Source: an uncultured Hungatella sp. (lineage in GTDB: Bacteria > Bacillota > Clostridia > Lachnospirales > Lachnospiraceae). From it: DNA of 64,000 nucleotides. Every line of letters starts with the position of its first letter. The stretch's first letter is position 1. The stretch lies in NCBI GenBank assembly GCA_947089145.1, contig CAMUJH010000004.1, positions 1-64,000 of the forward strand, read 5' to 3'. The position numbers and the translations under genes were made by a program. This document shows, piece by piece, positions 34,742 through 43,637 of the stretch. The notes under the pieces were generated by a model. That model was given only the letters and a program-made list of their open reading frames with translations. It made no database searches and was not told where the DNA came from.

Positions 34742-36088
34742 ATGAATCCATATATTCAATATATGTACAGTTATCCCCATAAAACTGCCTACAGGCCCTT
34801 GCCGGCAGTTAACCTTAGGGATTATGCAGAAAGGCTTCAGGGCCCAGGACGCAGCCTCTATCTCCATATTCCCTTTTGCCAGGGGAAATGCGGCTACTGT
34901 AACCTGTTTTCTGTAACTGGAGCCAATCATGAGGATATGGAGCGCTATCTGGATGCGCTGGAGCGGCAGATGGGCCAATACCGGCAGGTGCTGGAGCCTG
35001 GGAATACAAGTTTTTCTGATTTTACCATAGGGGGAGGAACCCCCCTGCTTTTAACAGAAAAACAGCTGGACAGGTTATTTTACATGACAAACCGATATCT
35101 GAACCTGGAAGCCGGGTGCAATATGGTTATTGAGACTGCGCCGAACCAGACAGACAGAGAAAGGCTGAAAATTCTCAAGGCAGCAGGGGCTGCCAGGGTC
35201 AGCATGGGGATTCAGAGCTTTTGCAGGGAGGAATTGAATACCCTGAAGCGTGGGCATGATCCGGACAAGGCGAGAATGGCTTTGGATCTTTTGATGTCCT
35301 TTGAATTTCCGTGCGTGAATCTGGATTTCATCTATGGAATTCCGGGACAGGGCACGGAATCTCTCTTAAGATCCCTAAAAGAGGCAGCATCCTATGGGCC
35401 TCAGGAGATTTTTCTGTATCCTCTCTACGTAAAGCATGGTGCAAGGCTGGAGCGGGAGGGGATGGTTTTGGAACCGGAGAAAGCCTACGAACAATATCGG
35501 GAGGCCAGCAGCTATCTGAGGGCAAATGGATTCTGCCAGGACTCCATGAGGCGGTTTGTGCGCCGCAGGAAAACGGAAGACAGGAGAGAATTTTCAGACT
35601 GCGGTTTTTCTGCTTCCTTAGCCCTGGGCTGCGGAGGAAGAAGCTATGTGGGGAATCTGCATTTTTGCACCCCTTACGCCATAACGACAGGAGACTGCAT
35701 GAGGGAACTGAAAACATTTCAGGACACAGCAGATTTTACCCGGATTACTCACGGGATTTTTTTATCTGAGGACGAGGAAAAAAGAAGATATGTGATCCGC
35801 CATCTTCTGATACGGCCGGGGATAAACCAGGATAGATACCAGGAATGGTTTCAAAGCCGGCTTTTGGAGGATTTCCCACTGATTGCCCAGTGGATGAAAG
35901 AGGGATATGCGGCCATAGGGAAAGGAAATTATCTTGCGCTTACAGAGGATGGCATGGGGCTTTCCGATTATTTGGGGCCCCAGCTGATCTCAGACAAGGT
36001 AGCCGGGCGTATGAGAGAGTGGGAGGATGTTCATGGACTTAAAAAGTGGGCGTATGGTTCTTTACAGGGGCAGCCTGAAAAGCTGTAA
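34742..36088 (+). CDS. STM4012-like HemN-type radical SAM protein
   Basis: 448 residues. 'SLYLHIPFCQGKCGYCNLFS' gives the CxxxCxxC cluster (C46, C50, C53) in the HemN form with a following Asn. 'FTIGGGTPLLLT' and 'RVSMGIQSFCREELNTLKRG' are HemN-like SAM-binding blocks, and a HemN-type C-terminal domain follows. Despite the resemblance to coproporphyrinogen dehydrogenase, its fixed place in this operon marks it as the STM4012 family, whose reaction is unknown. AGGAG lies 8 nt before the ATG. The 3' end overlaps the next gene by 56 bp. Confidence 0.88.
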   Translation: MNPYIQYMYSYPHKTAYRPLPAVNLRDYAERLQGPGRSLYLHIPFCQGKCGYCNLFSVTGANHEDMERYLDALERQMGQYRQVLEPGNTSFSDFTIGGGTPLLLTEKQLDRLFYMTNRYLNLEAGCNMVIETAPNQTDRERLKILKAAGAARVSMGIQSFCREELNTLKRGHDPDKARMALDLLMSFEFPCVNLDFIYGIPGQGTESLLRSLKEAASYGPQEIFLYPLYVKHGARLEREGMVLEPEKAYEQYREASSYLRANGFCQDSMRRFVRRRKTEDRREFSDCGFSASLALGCGGRSYVGNLHFCTPYAITTGDCMRELKTFQDTADFTRITHGIFLSEDEEKRRYVIRHLLIRPGINQDRYQEWFQSRLLEDFPLIAQWMKEGYAAIGKGNYLALTEDGMGLSDYLGPQLISDKVAGRMREWEDVHGLKKWAYGSLQGQPEKL

Positions 36089-37580
36089 TTACCGATGCAG
36101 TTACTGCCCATTTTCCAAGCATCCCAGGTCAGACCGGGAACTTTTAAAGGATAAACAGCAGTGGCAGCAGTTCTGCCAAAGTCTTGCTGACAGGGCGGAA
36201 AAACTGAATATCCGGGCTGTCATGGTGGTCCCCTATGGGGAGGCGCTTATACACCCCTGGTACTGGGAGGGGCTCGGCAGCCTTGGGGCTATGATGTGCA
36301 TGGACGAGGTGGGAGCGCAGACAAACTGCAGTTTTCCCCTGGAGCGATCTCTGAAGCTTTATGAACGTGCAGGGGGGAAGATGCGGAAGCTGAGGCTGTG
36401 GGCTACTTTTCACCCTGAAATGACTACGCCGGAAGAATTTGGGGATAAGTGCAGGAAACTTCAAAAGGCAGGGGCAGCCATAAGCGCAGGGGCGGTAGGC
36501 GCAGTGGAGAATCTGGATATAATAAAGAAACTTCGCAGGGAACTTCCAGAGGAAATATATCTGTGGATCAACAAAATGGACGGCCTGAAAAGAAAATATG
36601 CGAAAGAAGAGCAAACTGCCTTTGAACAGATCGATCCGTACTTTATGCGGGAATTGGAACTGGTTCCCGCAGATCCCAGCATGTGCCGAAACCGGCTTTT
36701 TGTGGAGGGCGACGGGAAGCTGCGCAGATGCAATATAAGCCGTATCCTGCCGGAAAACTGGTATGACGGATGGGAAACGGTTTTCGATGAACCAAAGGAA
36801 ATCAGGGATTTGAAATGCGGAAAGAAGGCCTGCTCCTGTTACCTTGCCTACGGAGGCCGGGATGAAGTGATGAACCGTGTCTTGTTTGGGAATCACCCTT
36901 TATTCCGGATTCCGGGAAAGCCGAAAGCAGTATTTTTGGATATTGACAAAACTCTGATTCCAGAGGGGGAGACGTGCATACCAGGGAGGACAGTTACTGA
37001 TATCCAAGCATTGGTGAACCATGGATGCAGGCTTTTTTTTGCAACATCGCTGCCCTTGGCAGCTGCAAAGCATAAGTGCAGGGAAGTGTGGAATCTGTTT
37101 GCAGGCGGGATATTTGCCGGTGGAGCCCATGTGGTTTTACAGGCGGACGAAGAAAGAAGGGAGCGCTTTCTCCCTGTAGGCGGGGAACTGCTTTTGCAGC
37201 TGGAACGGCTGAAAAGAAAATACAGGTTCCAGATTTTGACGTATGAGAACTTTGGGATCATTTACAAGATTACCCTGGTACGCCCAAAGCATATGGGGTG
37301 GGAAAGGGAAGCGGCAGCATTGGAAAAGGAGTGGAGTGAGGCAGCGGATGAGAATCAGGTGCGCAGTTTTGCGGAAGACAATTGTCTTCAGATTGTAAAC
37401 GCAGAAGCCAGCAAGGCGGGAGGAGTTAAACTGATATGCCGCTGGCTTGGGATTACGCCGGGGGAAGCAGCAGCGGCAGGGGATTCAGAGGAGGATAAGG
37501 CGATGATGGAATTGTGCTTATCCTCAGGAACCGCTGCCTGTATAGGCGGCATCCCCGCTGCCTCCGTCAGCACCCAGTGA
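36033..37580 (+). CDS. STM4011-like radical SAM protein fused to a HAD phosphatase domain
   Basis: 515 residues. The radical SAM cluster motif is 'CNYRCSYC' at C18/C22/C25. Further cysteines at about C218, C233, C262, C267 and C269 could bind an auxiliary cluster. From about residue 298 a HAD-type phosphatase domain follows: motif I 'AVFLDIDKTLIP' (Asp303), the Lys motif 'KAGGVKLI', and motif IV 'AAGDSEEDKAMM'. A radical SAM-HAD fusion suggests the two steps are coupled. The frame opens at 36027, but GGGAGG is 6 nt before the ATG at 36033. It overlaps the STM4012-like gene at its 5' end and, tail to tail, the peptidase gene on the other strand for 57 bp. Confidence 0.85.
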   Translation: MDLKSGRMVLYRGSLKSCNYRCSYCPFSKHPRSDRELLKDKQQWQQFCQSLADRAEKLNIRAVMVVPYGEALIHPWYWEGLGSLGAMMCMDEVGAQTNCSFPLERSLKLYERAGGKMRKLRLWATFHPEMTTPEEFGDKCRKLQKAGAAISAGAVGAVENLDIIKKLRRELPEEIYLWINKMDGLKRKYAKEEQTAFEQIDPYFMRELELVPADPSMCRNRLFVEGDGKLRRCNISRILPENWYDGWETVFDEPKEIRDLKCGKKACSCYLAYGGRDEVMNRVLFGNHPLFRIPGKPKAVFLDIDKTLIPEGETCIPGRTVTDIQALVNHGCRLFFATSLPLAAAKHKCREVWNLFAGGIFAGGAHVVLQADEERRERFLPVGGELLLQLERLKRKYRFQILTYENFGIIYKITLVRPKHMGWEREAAALEKEWSEAADENQVRSFAEDNCLQIVNAEASKAGGVKLICRWLGITPGEAAAAGDSEEDKAMMELCLSSGTAACIGGIPAASVSTQ

Positions 37581-38600
37581 GACTGCCCACAGAGGACCTC
37601 CGCTGTCATAGCTCTTTTTCAGTTCATTCATGAGAAGGTCAAGATCCCACTCTTTTGTGCTGTTTTCATAACTGGCAGGATCAGCAATGTATACATTGCC
37701 GTTGGGGCTTAACTGAGCGATGATAATAAAATGGCCGTTCTGGGTCAAAGCGCCTCTGCCCATTAAAGCTACCAGAACATGGCCGCTGTTAAGAAGCTGT
37801 CTGGCATTGTCTGATGTGCGGTCTGTGACACTTTCCACCTGAAGTCCGAAGGCTTCAAGGCTTCCGGGAATCAGGCCGTGGTAGGAGCCGCTTTGGCGGG
37901 CATAGTAGCCATTGGCAGCGGACCAGTCAGCCATTTCTATGGGAGATACGCTGGTAGGCGTAAAACTGTTGATGAGCATGGATACGCATACAGGGCCGCA
38001 GCCATATTTGGCCAGACGGTCAGAGCCGCCGTAAAGATATTCTTTCCAGCGGATATCGCCTTGATTGTAGTATAAAAGGGGCCCCAGCGACGTGTCCATC
38101 ATATAGAAGTAAATAGCATCTTCCTGAGGCGGATATACTGGTTCCGCTCCCATATCGGAAATACTGCCCAGTTCCTGGCTGTGGCTCATATAAGGCACTT
38201 CCTCCTGGGTTTCCAGAAGCTGAGTCCGGGCGGTTTCCGGCGTAGAGACAGCTACCTCGGCTGGAGGCGCTGTCTTTTTTGTGTGGGAATCAATAAAAGC
38301 CGTTACGTCAGTACAGATGCCAGAGTAAATATTTTTGACAGCCGGAAACACACTATCCTCTAAAAAGGGACGGAAATAAACGGACAAGCTGACAACAATG
38401 GACAGTGATGCCGCACAGATGCCGCCTGTTATAAGTCTTTCCGCTTTTCCCCGCTTGGCTTTTTCCCTGCCTCGCCTTCCTCTGCCGCCTCCCGATGCGC
38501 TGCGGCTTGAACCAGGCGGCAGGGGAGGAACCTGGCTGTCCCTTATTTCATAAGATGCTTTTTTACGTCCCGATGTCGGTTTGCGCTTGGCTGTCTTCAT
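37524..38600 (-). CDS. Membrane-anchored C39-like cysteine peptidase
   Basis: 358 residues. A basic, Ser/Gly/Arg-rich cytoplasmic tail (1-55) leads to one membrane helix (about 57-78), an extracellular linker, then a C39-like peptidase domain from about 175. That domain shows 'YYNQGDIRWKEYLYGG', the catalytic-Cys block 'LAKYGCGPVCVSMLINS', and the His block 'LTQNGHFIIIAQL' followed by 'NVYIADPAS'. A type II membrane protein acting outside the cell; the substrate is unknown. Monocistronic, with its 3' end overlapping the STM4011-like gene by 57 bp on the opposite strand. No clear -10/-35 was chosen. Confidence 0.82.
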   Translation of the reverse strand: MKTAKRKPTSGRKKASYEIRDSQVPPLPPGSSRSASGGGRGRRGREKAKRGKAERLITGGICAASLSIVVSLSVYFRPFLEDSVFPAVKNIYSGICTDVTAFIDSHTKKTAPPAEVAVSTPETARTQLLETQEEVPYMSHSQELGSISDMGAEPVYPPQEDAIYFYMMDTSLGPLLYYNQGDIRWKEYLYGGSDRLAKYGCGPVCVSMLINSFTPTSVSPIEMADWSAANGYYARQSGSYHGLIPGSLEAFGLQVESVTDRTSDNARQLLNSGHVLVALMGRGALTQNGHFIIIAQLSPNGNVYIADPASYENSTKEWDLDLLMNELKKSYDSGGPLWAVSLGADGGSGDAAYTGSGS

Positions 38601-38685
38601 AGTTTCTGTTGGTCAACCTCATAGAATAGAATACCCGAAACTTTTTGGATTCAATAATCTGAAAGCAAGAAGCTTCGGGCTCATG

Positions 38686-38788
38686 TTTCTTACTTTATAA
38701 GAAATGCGTCCTATAAAGTGAGAAACCTCCGGTAGATGCGCACTGCGCCCATAAGGAAAATGGCGGCGTAGAGACGCACACTTTTTTA
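38686..38788 (+). repeat. Intergenic repeat element, copy 1
   Basis: About 100 bp starting with a hairpin (GTTTCT-ACTTTATA arms, 38686-38726) around GAAATGCGTCCTAT, then AGGAAAATGGC, and ending GACGCACACTTTTTTA at the cheB stop. The same blocks in the same order recur at 53212-53340. Copy 1 lacks the left half of the last stem, so it looks truncated. Confidence 0.6.
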
Positions 38789-39829
38789 TGATGATTTGGC
38801 AAGCCGTGCCATAACCACCTGAGGAATGGTAGTGAGAGAGGCCTGCTGGCATACAGCGCCAATCTTGTAGGCTTCCATAGGCATTCCATACACGACGCAG
38901 CTCTCTTTGTCCTGGCCGATGGTGTAAGCCCCGGCCTTTCTCATACGCATCATGCCGGCAGCTCCGTCTGCGCCCATGCCTGTAAGGATAACTCCGATAG
39001 CGCGGCTTTTCACGTTGGCAGCTACGGAAGTAAAAAGCACATCTACAGACGGCTTATGGCCGCTGACCTTTTCCTCCTCGGTACAGGTAACGCTGTATCC
39101 TACGCCCATGCGGACAACCCGCATCTGCAGGCCGCCGGGGGCCAAAAGTATCAGGCCCGGCTGAACCTTGTCTCCATGCTTGGCCTCCCTCACTTCCAGC
39201 TTGCAGATACGGTTCAGCCGTTCCGCATACATAGCGGTGAAGCCAGGGGGCATGTGCTGGGTAATGACAATCCCAGGCATCTTGGCAGGAAATTGGCGCA
39301 CTACCTCTAAAATGGCCTCGGTTCCTCCGGTGGAAGCTCCGATGGCTATCAGATCAATTTGACCTCCGCCTCCTGCTGCAACGTTAAAGCGGGGAAGAGG
39401 GACGGCGGCTTTGGGCACAGCCGCCGGCTGCTGAGGAAGGCGGACACGGGCGTTGGAACCCATGGCAAGCTTTGTCTTTAACGTGCGAAGAAATGCGTCA
39501 CGCTTGCCTTCCTCCGGCTTGCGGACAAAGTCTACGGCTCCGGCAGCCAAAGCGTCAAATACTCTGACATTAAGAGAGGAAACTAAAATAACGGGAACGG
39601 GATGGCTGGGAAGAACCGTCTTTAAAAAATCCAGCCCGCTCATGCCTGGCATCTCAATATCAAGAGTCATAATATCCGGCTTCAGAAGAGGAAGCTTGTT
39701 TTTGGCGTCAAGGGCATTGACCGCATATCCAATTACTTCGAAACGGGAATCTTCACCAAGGCTCTGAATCAGCCAGGATCTGAAAACGAGAGAATCATCC
39801 ACTACCATTACTCGGATCTTCTGCTGCAT
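38786..39829 (-). CDS. cheB: Chemotaxis protein-glutamate methylesterase CheB
   Basis: 347 residues. An N-terminal receiver domain (1-120; acidic pocket DD near 12, phosphorylated Asp in 'MTLDIEMPGMSG') is joined by a linker to the methylesterase domain (about 155-345). That domain shows the catalytic Ser in 'IAIGASTGGTEAI', His in 'ITQHMPPGFTAMYAERLNR' and Asp in 'LTGMGADGAAGM'. It demethylates or deamidates chemoreceptors when phosphorylated by CheA. Last gene of cheA-cheW-cheR-cheB. Confidence 0.95.
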   Translation of the reverse strand: MQQKIRVMVVDDSLVFRSWLIQSLGEDSRFEVIGYAVNALDAKNKLPLLKPDIMTLDIEMPGMSGLDFLKTVLPSHPVPVILVSSLNVRVFDALAAGAVDFVRKPEEGKRDAFLRTLKTKLAMGSNARVRLPQQPAAVPKAAVPLPRFNVAAGGGGQIDLIAIGASTGGTEAILEVVRQFPAKMPGIVITQHMPPGFTAMYAERLNRICKLEVREAKHGDKVQPGLILLAPGGLQMRVVRMGVGYSVTCTEEEKVSGHKPSVDVLFTSVAANVKSRAIGVILTGMGADGAAGMMRMRKAGAYTIGQDKESCVVYGMPMEAYKIGAVCQQASLTTIPQVVMARLAKSS

Positions 39830-39866
39830 ATTCTAACCTTCTTTCTTTACAGCCGCCTTGGGCCTT

Positions 39867-40682
39867 CTATTTTTTTTTGCGATATATGGCAGGCTGAATA
39901 TATTCGTAAGGACAAGTAGTCTTATTCAGCCCCTCGGAATGCCCGATAAAAAGATGGCCGCCAGGAACGGTGGCATTAAAGAAACGCCCTACTAAAGCAT
40001 CCTTCGTTTCCTGGTCGAAATAGATCATAACGTTCCGGCAGAAGATCAAGTCAAACTTCTTTTTAAACTGGATGGGGTCCATCAGGTTAAATGTCCGGAA
40101 GATTACGTTATTTTTAATGGCAGGCGATACGGTATACTGATCCTTTTCCTTCTTGACAAAATACTTCTGCTTCCAATTGGCCGGAAGAGAAGACAGGCCT
40201 TCCTCGCCGTAAGTAGCAGTGAGAGCCGTATTCAGAATTTTCTGAGAAATATCCGTGGCCAGAATCCTGGTATCCCACTGGGAAGCCTGGGCCCCGAAGT
40301 ATTCTTTCAGGTACATAGAGATGGTGTAAGGCTCCTCCCCCGAAGAGCAGCCTGCACTCCAGATGCTTAAGCATTTGTCGCGGGCATGCTTTTTTGCCAA
40401 ATCAGGGAGTACCACATCCCAAAGATATTTAAAATGAGCTTCCTCCCTGAGAAAATATGTATAATTCGTCGTCAGCTTATTAAGCATGGCCGTGACCATC
40501 TCTGGGTCACGGCCGGACAGGATATCATCCACATAGGCAGAAAAATCCTTAAAGCCCTGGGCGGTCAGAGTGTTGGAAAGGCGGCTTACAATAAGCTGCT
40601 TTTTCTTGCTCAAATCTATCCCGTAATGTTTCTTAATATATGTGTAGAGGCGCTGAAAATCACTGTCACTTAAATTTAGCAT
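39867..40682 (-). CDS. cheR: Chemotaxis protein methyltransferase CheR
   Basis: 271 residues. An N-terminal helical domain (about 1-75) and a SAM-dependent methyltransferase domain with 'LSIWSAGCSSGEEPYTISM' (motif I), 'RILATDIS', 'IFCRNVMIYFDQETK' and 'GGHLFIGHSEG'. Methylates receptor glutamates. Same operon as cheW (39 bp gap) and cheB (37 bp gap). Confidence 0.95.
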   Translation of the reverse strand: MLNLSDSDFQRLYTYIKKHYGIDLSKKKQLIVSRLSNTLTAQGFKDFSAYVDDILSGRDPEMVTAMLNKLTTNYTYFLREEAHFKYLWDVVLPDLAKKHARDKCLSIWSAGCSSGEEPYTISMYLKEYFGAQASQWDTRILATDISQKILNTALTATYGEEGLSSLPANWKQKYFVKKEKDQYTVSPAIKNNVIFRTFNLMDPIQFKKKFDLIFCRNVMIYFDQETKDALVGRFFNATVPGGHLFIGHSEGLNKTTCPYEYIQPAIYRKKK

Positions 40683-40721
40683 GACAATTCCTCCCTGTCT
40701 TGTTGATTCTGAGTCTGTAAA

Positions 40722-41198
40722 TTACTGCGGAACAGCAAGTGCCTGGCAGTCAATGGACATGAAAACGGTTCCATCCTCCATGGTTACCATTCCGTTCAGC
40801 AGCTTTTGCTGATTCTTAAGGGGGATGGGGCGGACATTTTTAAGATCAATATCCATTACCTGCCGCACAGAGTCCACAATAATTCCCAAAGAAACGGAAT
40901 CAATATCCAGGACAATGATGCAGGAGGACTCCGTGGGCCCCTTGCCCATGCGCTGCTGAATATCCATTACAGGAAGAATCTGTCCTCTTAAGTTGATGAT
41001 GCCCTTAATATAGGGCGGCATCAGCGGCAGAATGGTGATGGAGTGATTGTTTATGATTTCGATTACGTTGTTGGTGCTGATATACAGGATCATGCCCGCG
41101 GACTCGAAGGTAAGGCAGCGCTCAATGGTGGAAACGTCATCTGCATCCACCTCGGTTACTTCCTGAATGTCCTCCTGATTGTTAAGTTGTTCAGACAT
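40722..41198 (-). CDS. cheW: Chemotaxis coupling protein CheW
   Basis: 158 residues with a single CheW domain, here about residues 25-155 ('CLTFESAGMILYISTNNVIE', 'PYIKGIINLRGQILPVMDI', 'LGIIVDSVRQVMDI'). Links receptors to CheA. GGGAGG precedes the ATG; 18 bp from cheA. Confidence 0.93.
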   Translation of the reverse strand: MSEQLNNQEDIQEVTEVDADDVSTIERCLTFESAGMILYISTNNVIEIINNHSITILPLMPPYIKGIINLRGQILPVMDIQQRMGKGPTESSCIIVLDIDSVSLGIIVDSVRQVMDIDLKNVRPIPLKNQQKLLNGMVTMEDGTVFMSIDCQALAVPQ

Positions 41199-41216
41199 AT
41201 TGGTTCCTCCCTTCTG

Positions 41217-43328
41217 TTATGCATTTTCCAGGGCCGCTGCATGGAGGCTCTGGATATCCAGAATAATGCTGATATTGCCGTCGCCTAAAATGGTACAGCC
41301 GCCAATACCGGAATTTTTAAGCTCAAAATAGTTGAGGAATGCCGGGAACGGCTTAACCACAACCTGCTGTTCTCCCACAAGCTCATCTACAAACAGGCAG
41401 AATGAACGGTCACTGGTTTCTACCCACATAACAATGCCGTCGGACAGTTCCGTCACTTCAGTGTCAATGTTGTAGAATTCGTGGAGCCTGACAACGGGAT
41501 AAAAGCTGTCCATCAGCTCCAGCATCTCGTTGCCGTTCTCGTCGCGGATTACGTCGCCGGGAAGCACTTTAAGGGACTGGCGGATATTGGAAATGGGAAT
41601 GGTGAAAATGGAACTTCCTACGGTTACCTTCATACCATCCACAATAGCCATGGTCAGAGGAATCTTCATGGTAAAAGTCGTTCCCTTTCCGTACTCGCTG
41701 GTAAGAGAAACCACGCCGCCTACGGCCTCCACGTTTTTCTTAACCACATCCATGCCTACGCCACGGCCTGAAAACTCCGTAACTTCCTGATTGGTGGAAA
41801 AGCCCGGCAGCATCACAAGGCCCAGAGCCTCCTTAACGGAATACTCGCTTTCCGGTTTTACAAGAAGACCCTTCTCCTTGGCTTTGGCAAGAAGCTTCTC
41901 AGGGTCCATGCCCTTTCCGTCGTCGGCAATGGTAATAACAACCTCGCTGCTGGTGTGGGTGGCAGACAGTATGATCTCGCCCTGGGGATTCTTACCCAGC
42001 GCAATGCGCTCCGCAGGAGTATCTTCAATGCCGTGATCCATGGCGTTGCGGACCATGTGCATAATAGGGTCCTGAATGCTGTCCACAATGGTCTTGTCAA
42101 TCTCCGTATCCTCCCCGATCAGGGTAAGATGCACGTCTTTATTTAACTTCTGCTTCATATCACGGACAATGCGGCTCATCTTCTGGAAGACGCCGGAGAC
42201 GGGAACCATCCGAAGAGACATGGAAATATCCTGCAGATCATCTGTAAGCTTGCGCAGCTGACGGGCGGACTTCATAAAATTGTCATAGGCATCCCGGCTT
42301 AACTGGTTCAGTTCCGGCGCAGAGGTAACCATGGACTCGGTAATAACGATCTCGCCCACAATGTTCTGAAGGCTGTCCAGCCTTAAAAGGCTGACGCTGA
42401 TCAGGTTCTGCTTTACCGGAGGAGCGGCAGACTGCTTGGCAGGAGCCGGCTTCTGAGGAGCGGGAGCCGGTTTTTGAGGACTGGCCGGCACAGGCTGGCG
42501 GGCATCCGAGGGAGCCTGTGCTTCCTGAACAGGAGCCTGGGCTTCCGGTTCCTGCTCAGGAACCGCCGCCAATTCATAGGAACGTATATAATTTTGGCTG
42601 CGGAGAACATTGGCTGCCGCGTTGGCGTCATCTTCGGAAGTAAACGCCATAAAGAAACCTTCTTCTATAATAGAAGCGGCAGTGCTGGAATCGGTTTCCA
42701 TGTGCTCCGGATAGTAGCGCAGATCAATGCCGCACTCCTGCACGGCGTTGATGATCATGTAAGCGCGGAGATTCTCCATGCCGATTCCTTCTTCCAGGAA
42801 AATATGGAGGAAGCAGACGGCTTCCTTGTCATCGGGAAGATGTTCCATGACAGAAACCGAAGCCTGGGACGCATCGCCTCCTGAGGAAGCATCCTGAGCA
42901 GCTTCTTCCGCCGGGGTACCGCTGATCTTTTTCAGGAAATTATTGATATCGGCAGCGAAGGAATCGATATCCGTATCGAGAGCCTCCCCGCTTTCCACCT
43001 TTTCCACCTGGCCACGCAGGAAATCTTCTGAACGGAACATCAGGTTGAAAAGCTCTTTCTTGTGTTCAGGGTCAAGGCTGTCAATGCCTTTGTCACGGAT
43101 ATAGAAGAACATGTCTTCTATATGGTGCGCAATCTCTGCCAGAGGGCTGAATTCCATCATGGCGGAAGACCCCTTAATCGTATGCATGATGCGGAAAATT
43201 TCGTTGACGTCATCTGTGGAAAAGTCACCGATCTTTTCGTCAGCCACCAGCATCTCATCCAGCCGGTCCAAAAGGGAGTTTGTTTCGAAAAGGTATGTAT
43301 CAAGCATACCTTCCATACCATTATCCAT
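41217..43328 (-). CDS. cheA: Chemotaxis histidine kinase CheA
   Basis: 703 residues in the usual order. An HPt domain with phosphorylated His49 in 'FRIMHTIKGSSAMMEF'; a P2-like domain (about 160-255) that would dock CheY/CheB; a Pro/Gln/Ala-rich linker (about 260-310); the dimerisation helices; an HATPase domain with 'RNAMDHGIEDT', 'DDGKGMDPEKLLAKA' and 'GRGVGMDVVKKNVEA'; and a C-terminal CheW-like domain. First gene of the operon, preceded on its strand by a GCCGATAT box. No cheY, cheC, cheD or flagellar genes are in the window. Confidence 0.95.
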   Translation of the reverse strand: MDNGMEGMLDTYLFETNSLLDRLDEMLVADEKIGDFSTDDVNEIFRIMHTIKGSSAMMEFSPLAEIAHHIEDMFFYIRDKGIDSLDPEHKKELFNLMFRSEDFLRGQVEKVESGEALDTDIDSFAADINNFLKKISGTPAEEAAQDASSGGDASQASVSVMEHLPDDKEAVCFLHIFLEEGIGMENLRAYMIINAVQECGIDLRYYPEHMETDSSTAASIIEEGFFMAFTSEDDANAAANVLRSQNYIRSYELAAVPEQEPEAQAPVQEAQAPSDARQPVPASPQKPAPAPQKPAPAKQSAAPPVKQNLISVSLLRLDSLQNIVGEIVITESMVTSAPELNQLSRDAYDNFMKSARQLRKLTDDLQDISMSLRMVPVSGVFQKMSRIVRDMKQKLNKDVHLTLIGEDTEIDKTIVDSIQDPIMHMVRNAMDHGIEDTPAERIALGKNPQGEIILSATHTSSEVVITIADDGKGMDPEKLLAKAKEKGLLVKPESEYSVKEALGLVMLPGFSTNQEVTEFSGRGVGMDVVKKNVEAVGGVVSLTSEYGKGTTFTMKIPLTMAIVDGMKVTVGSSIFTIPISNIRQSLKVLPGDVIRDENGNEMLELMDSFYPVVRLHEFYNIDTEVTELSDGIVMWVETSDRSFCLFVDELVGEQQVVVKPFPAFLNYFELKNSGIGGCTILGDGNISIILDIQSLHAAALENA

Positions 43329-43419
43329 TCTGTTACACCACCTATCTTTATTAAATGTTATGCATAAAAATCAAACAGTCAAAGGCAGAATATGCCGGAC
43401 TGCAATACACTACATTTAC

Positions 43420-43446
43420 ATATCGGCGAAAAAAAGAGATACATAA
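43420..43446 (-). promoter_or_regulatory. Sigma-28 (SigD)-like promoter of cheA
   Basis: On the minus strand GCCGATAT (43420-43427) matches the full -10 consensus of flagellar/chemotaxis sigma factors. 15 nt upstream is TTAT rather than the consensus TAAA, so the -35 is imperfect. Confidence 0.5.
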
Positions 43447-43508
43447 GTTATTATTTGAAAAAAAACGTCGATATAAAAATATTGTTCTATAATTTTTGAA
43501 AAATCAGG

Positions 43509-43535
43509 TTATGAAAAAAAAAAAAATGCCGAAAT
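43509..43535 (+). promoter_or_regulatory. Sigma-28-like promoter of the first chemoreceptor, with 13-A spacer
   Basis: TTAT (43509-43512), 15 nt, GCCGAAAT (43528-43535; 7 of 8 to GCCGATAT). The layout is the same as the divergent cheA box. The spacer contains a run of 13 A (43514-43526). Confidence 0.4.
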
Positions 43536-43637
43536 AGTATAAAAGAGTATGTAATGGCATGAATCTGGAGATTTCCGTTTCCGGCACGATTCCTATGGCC
43601 ATAATCTAAAAAACGGCTCAACAAGGAGGAGCAACGA

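Noticed and set aside
34742..36088. Oxygen-independent coproporphyrinogen III oxidase (HemN)
   Set aside because: HemN-like in sequence, but the operon context is that of the STM4012 family and there are no other haem genes.
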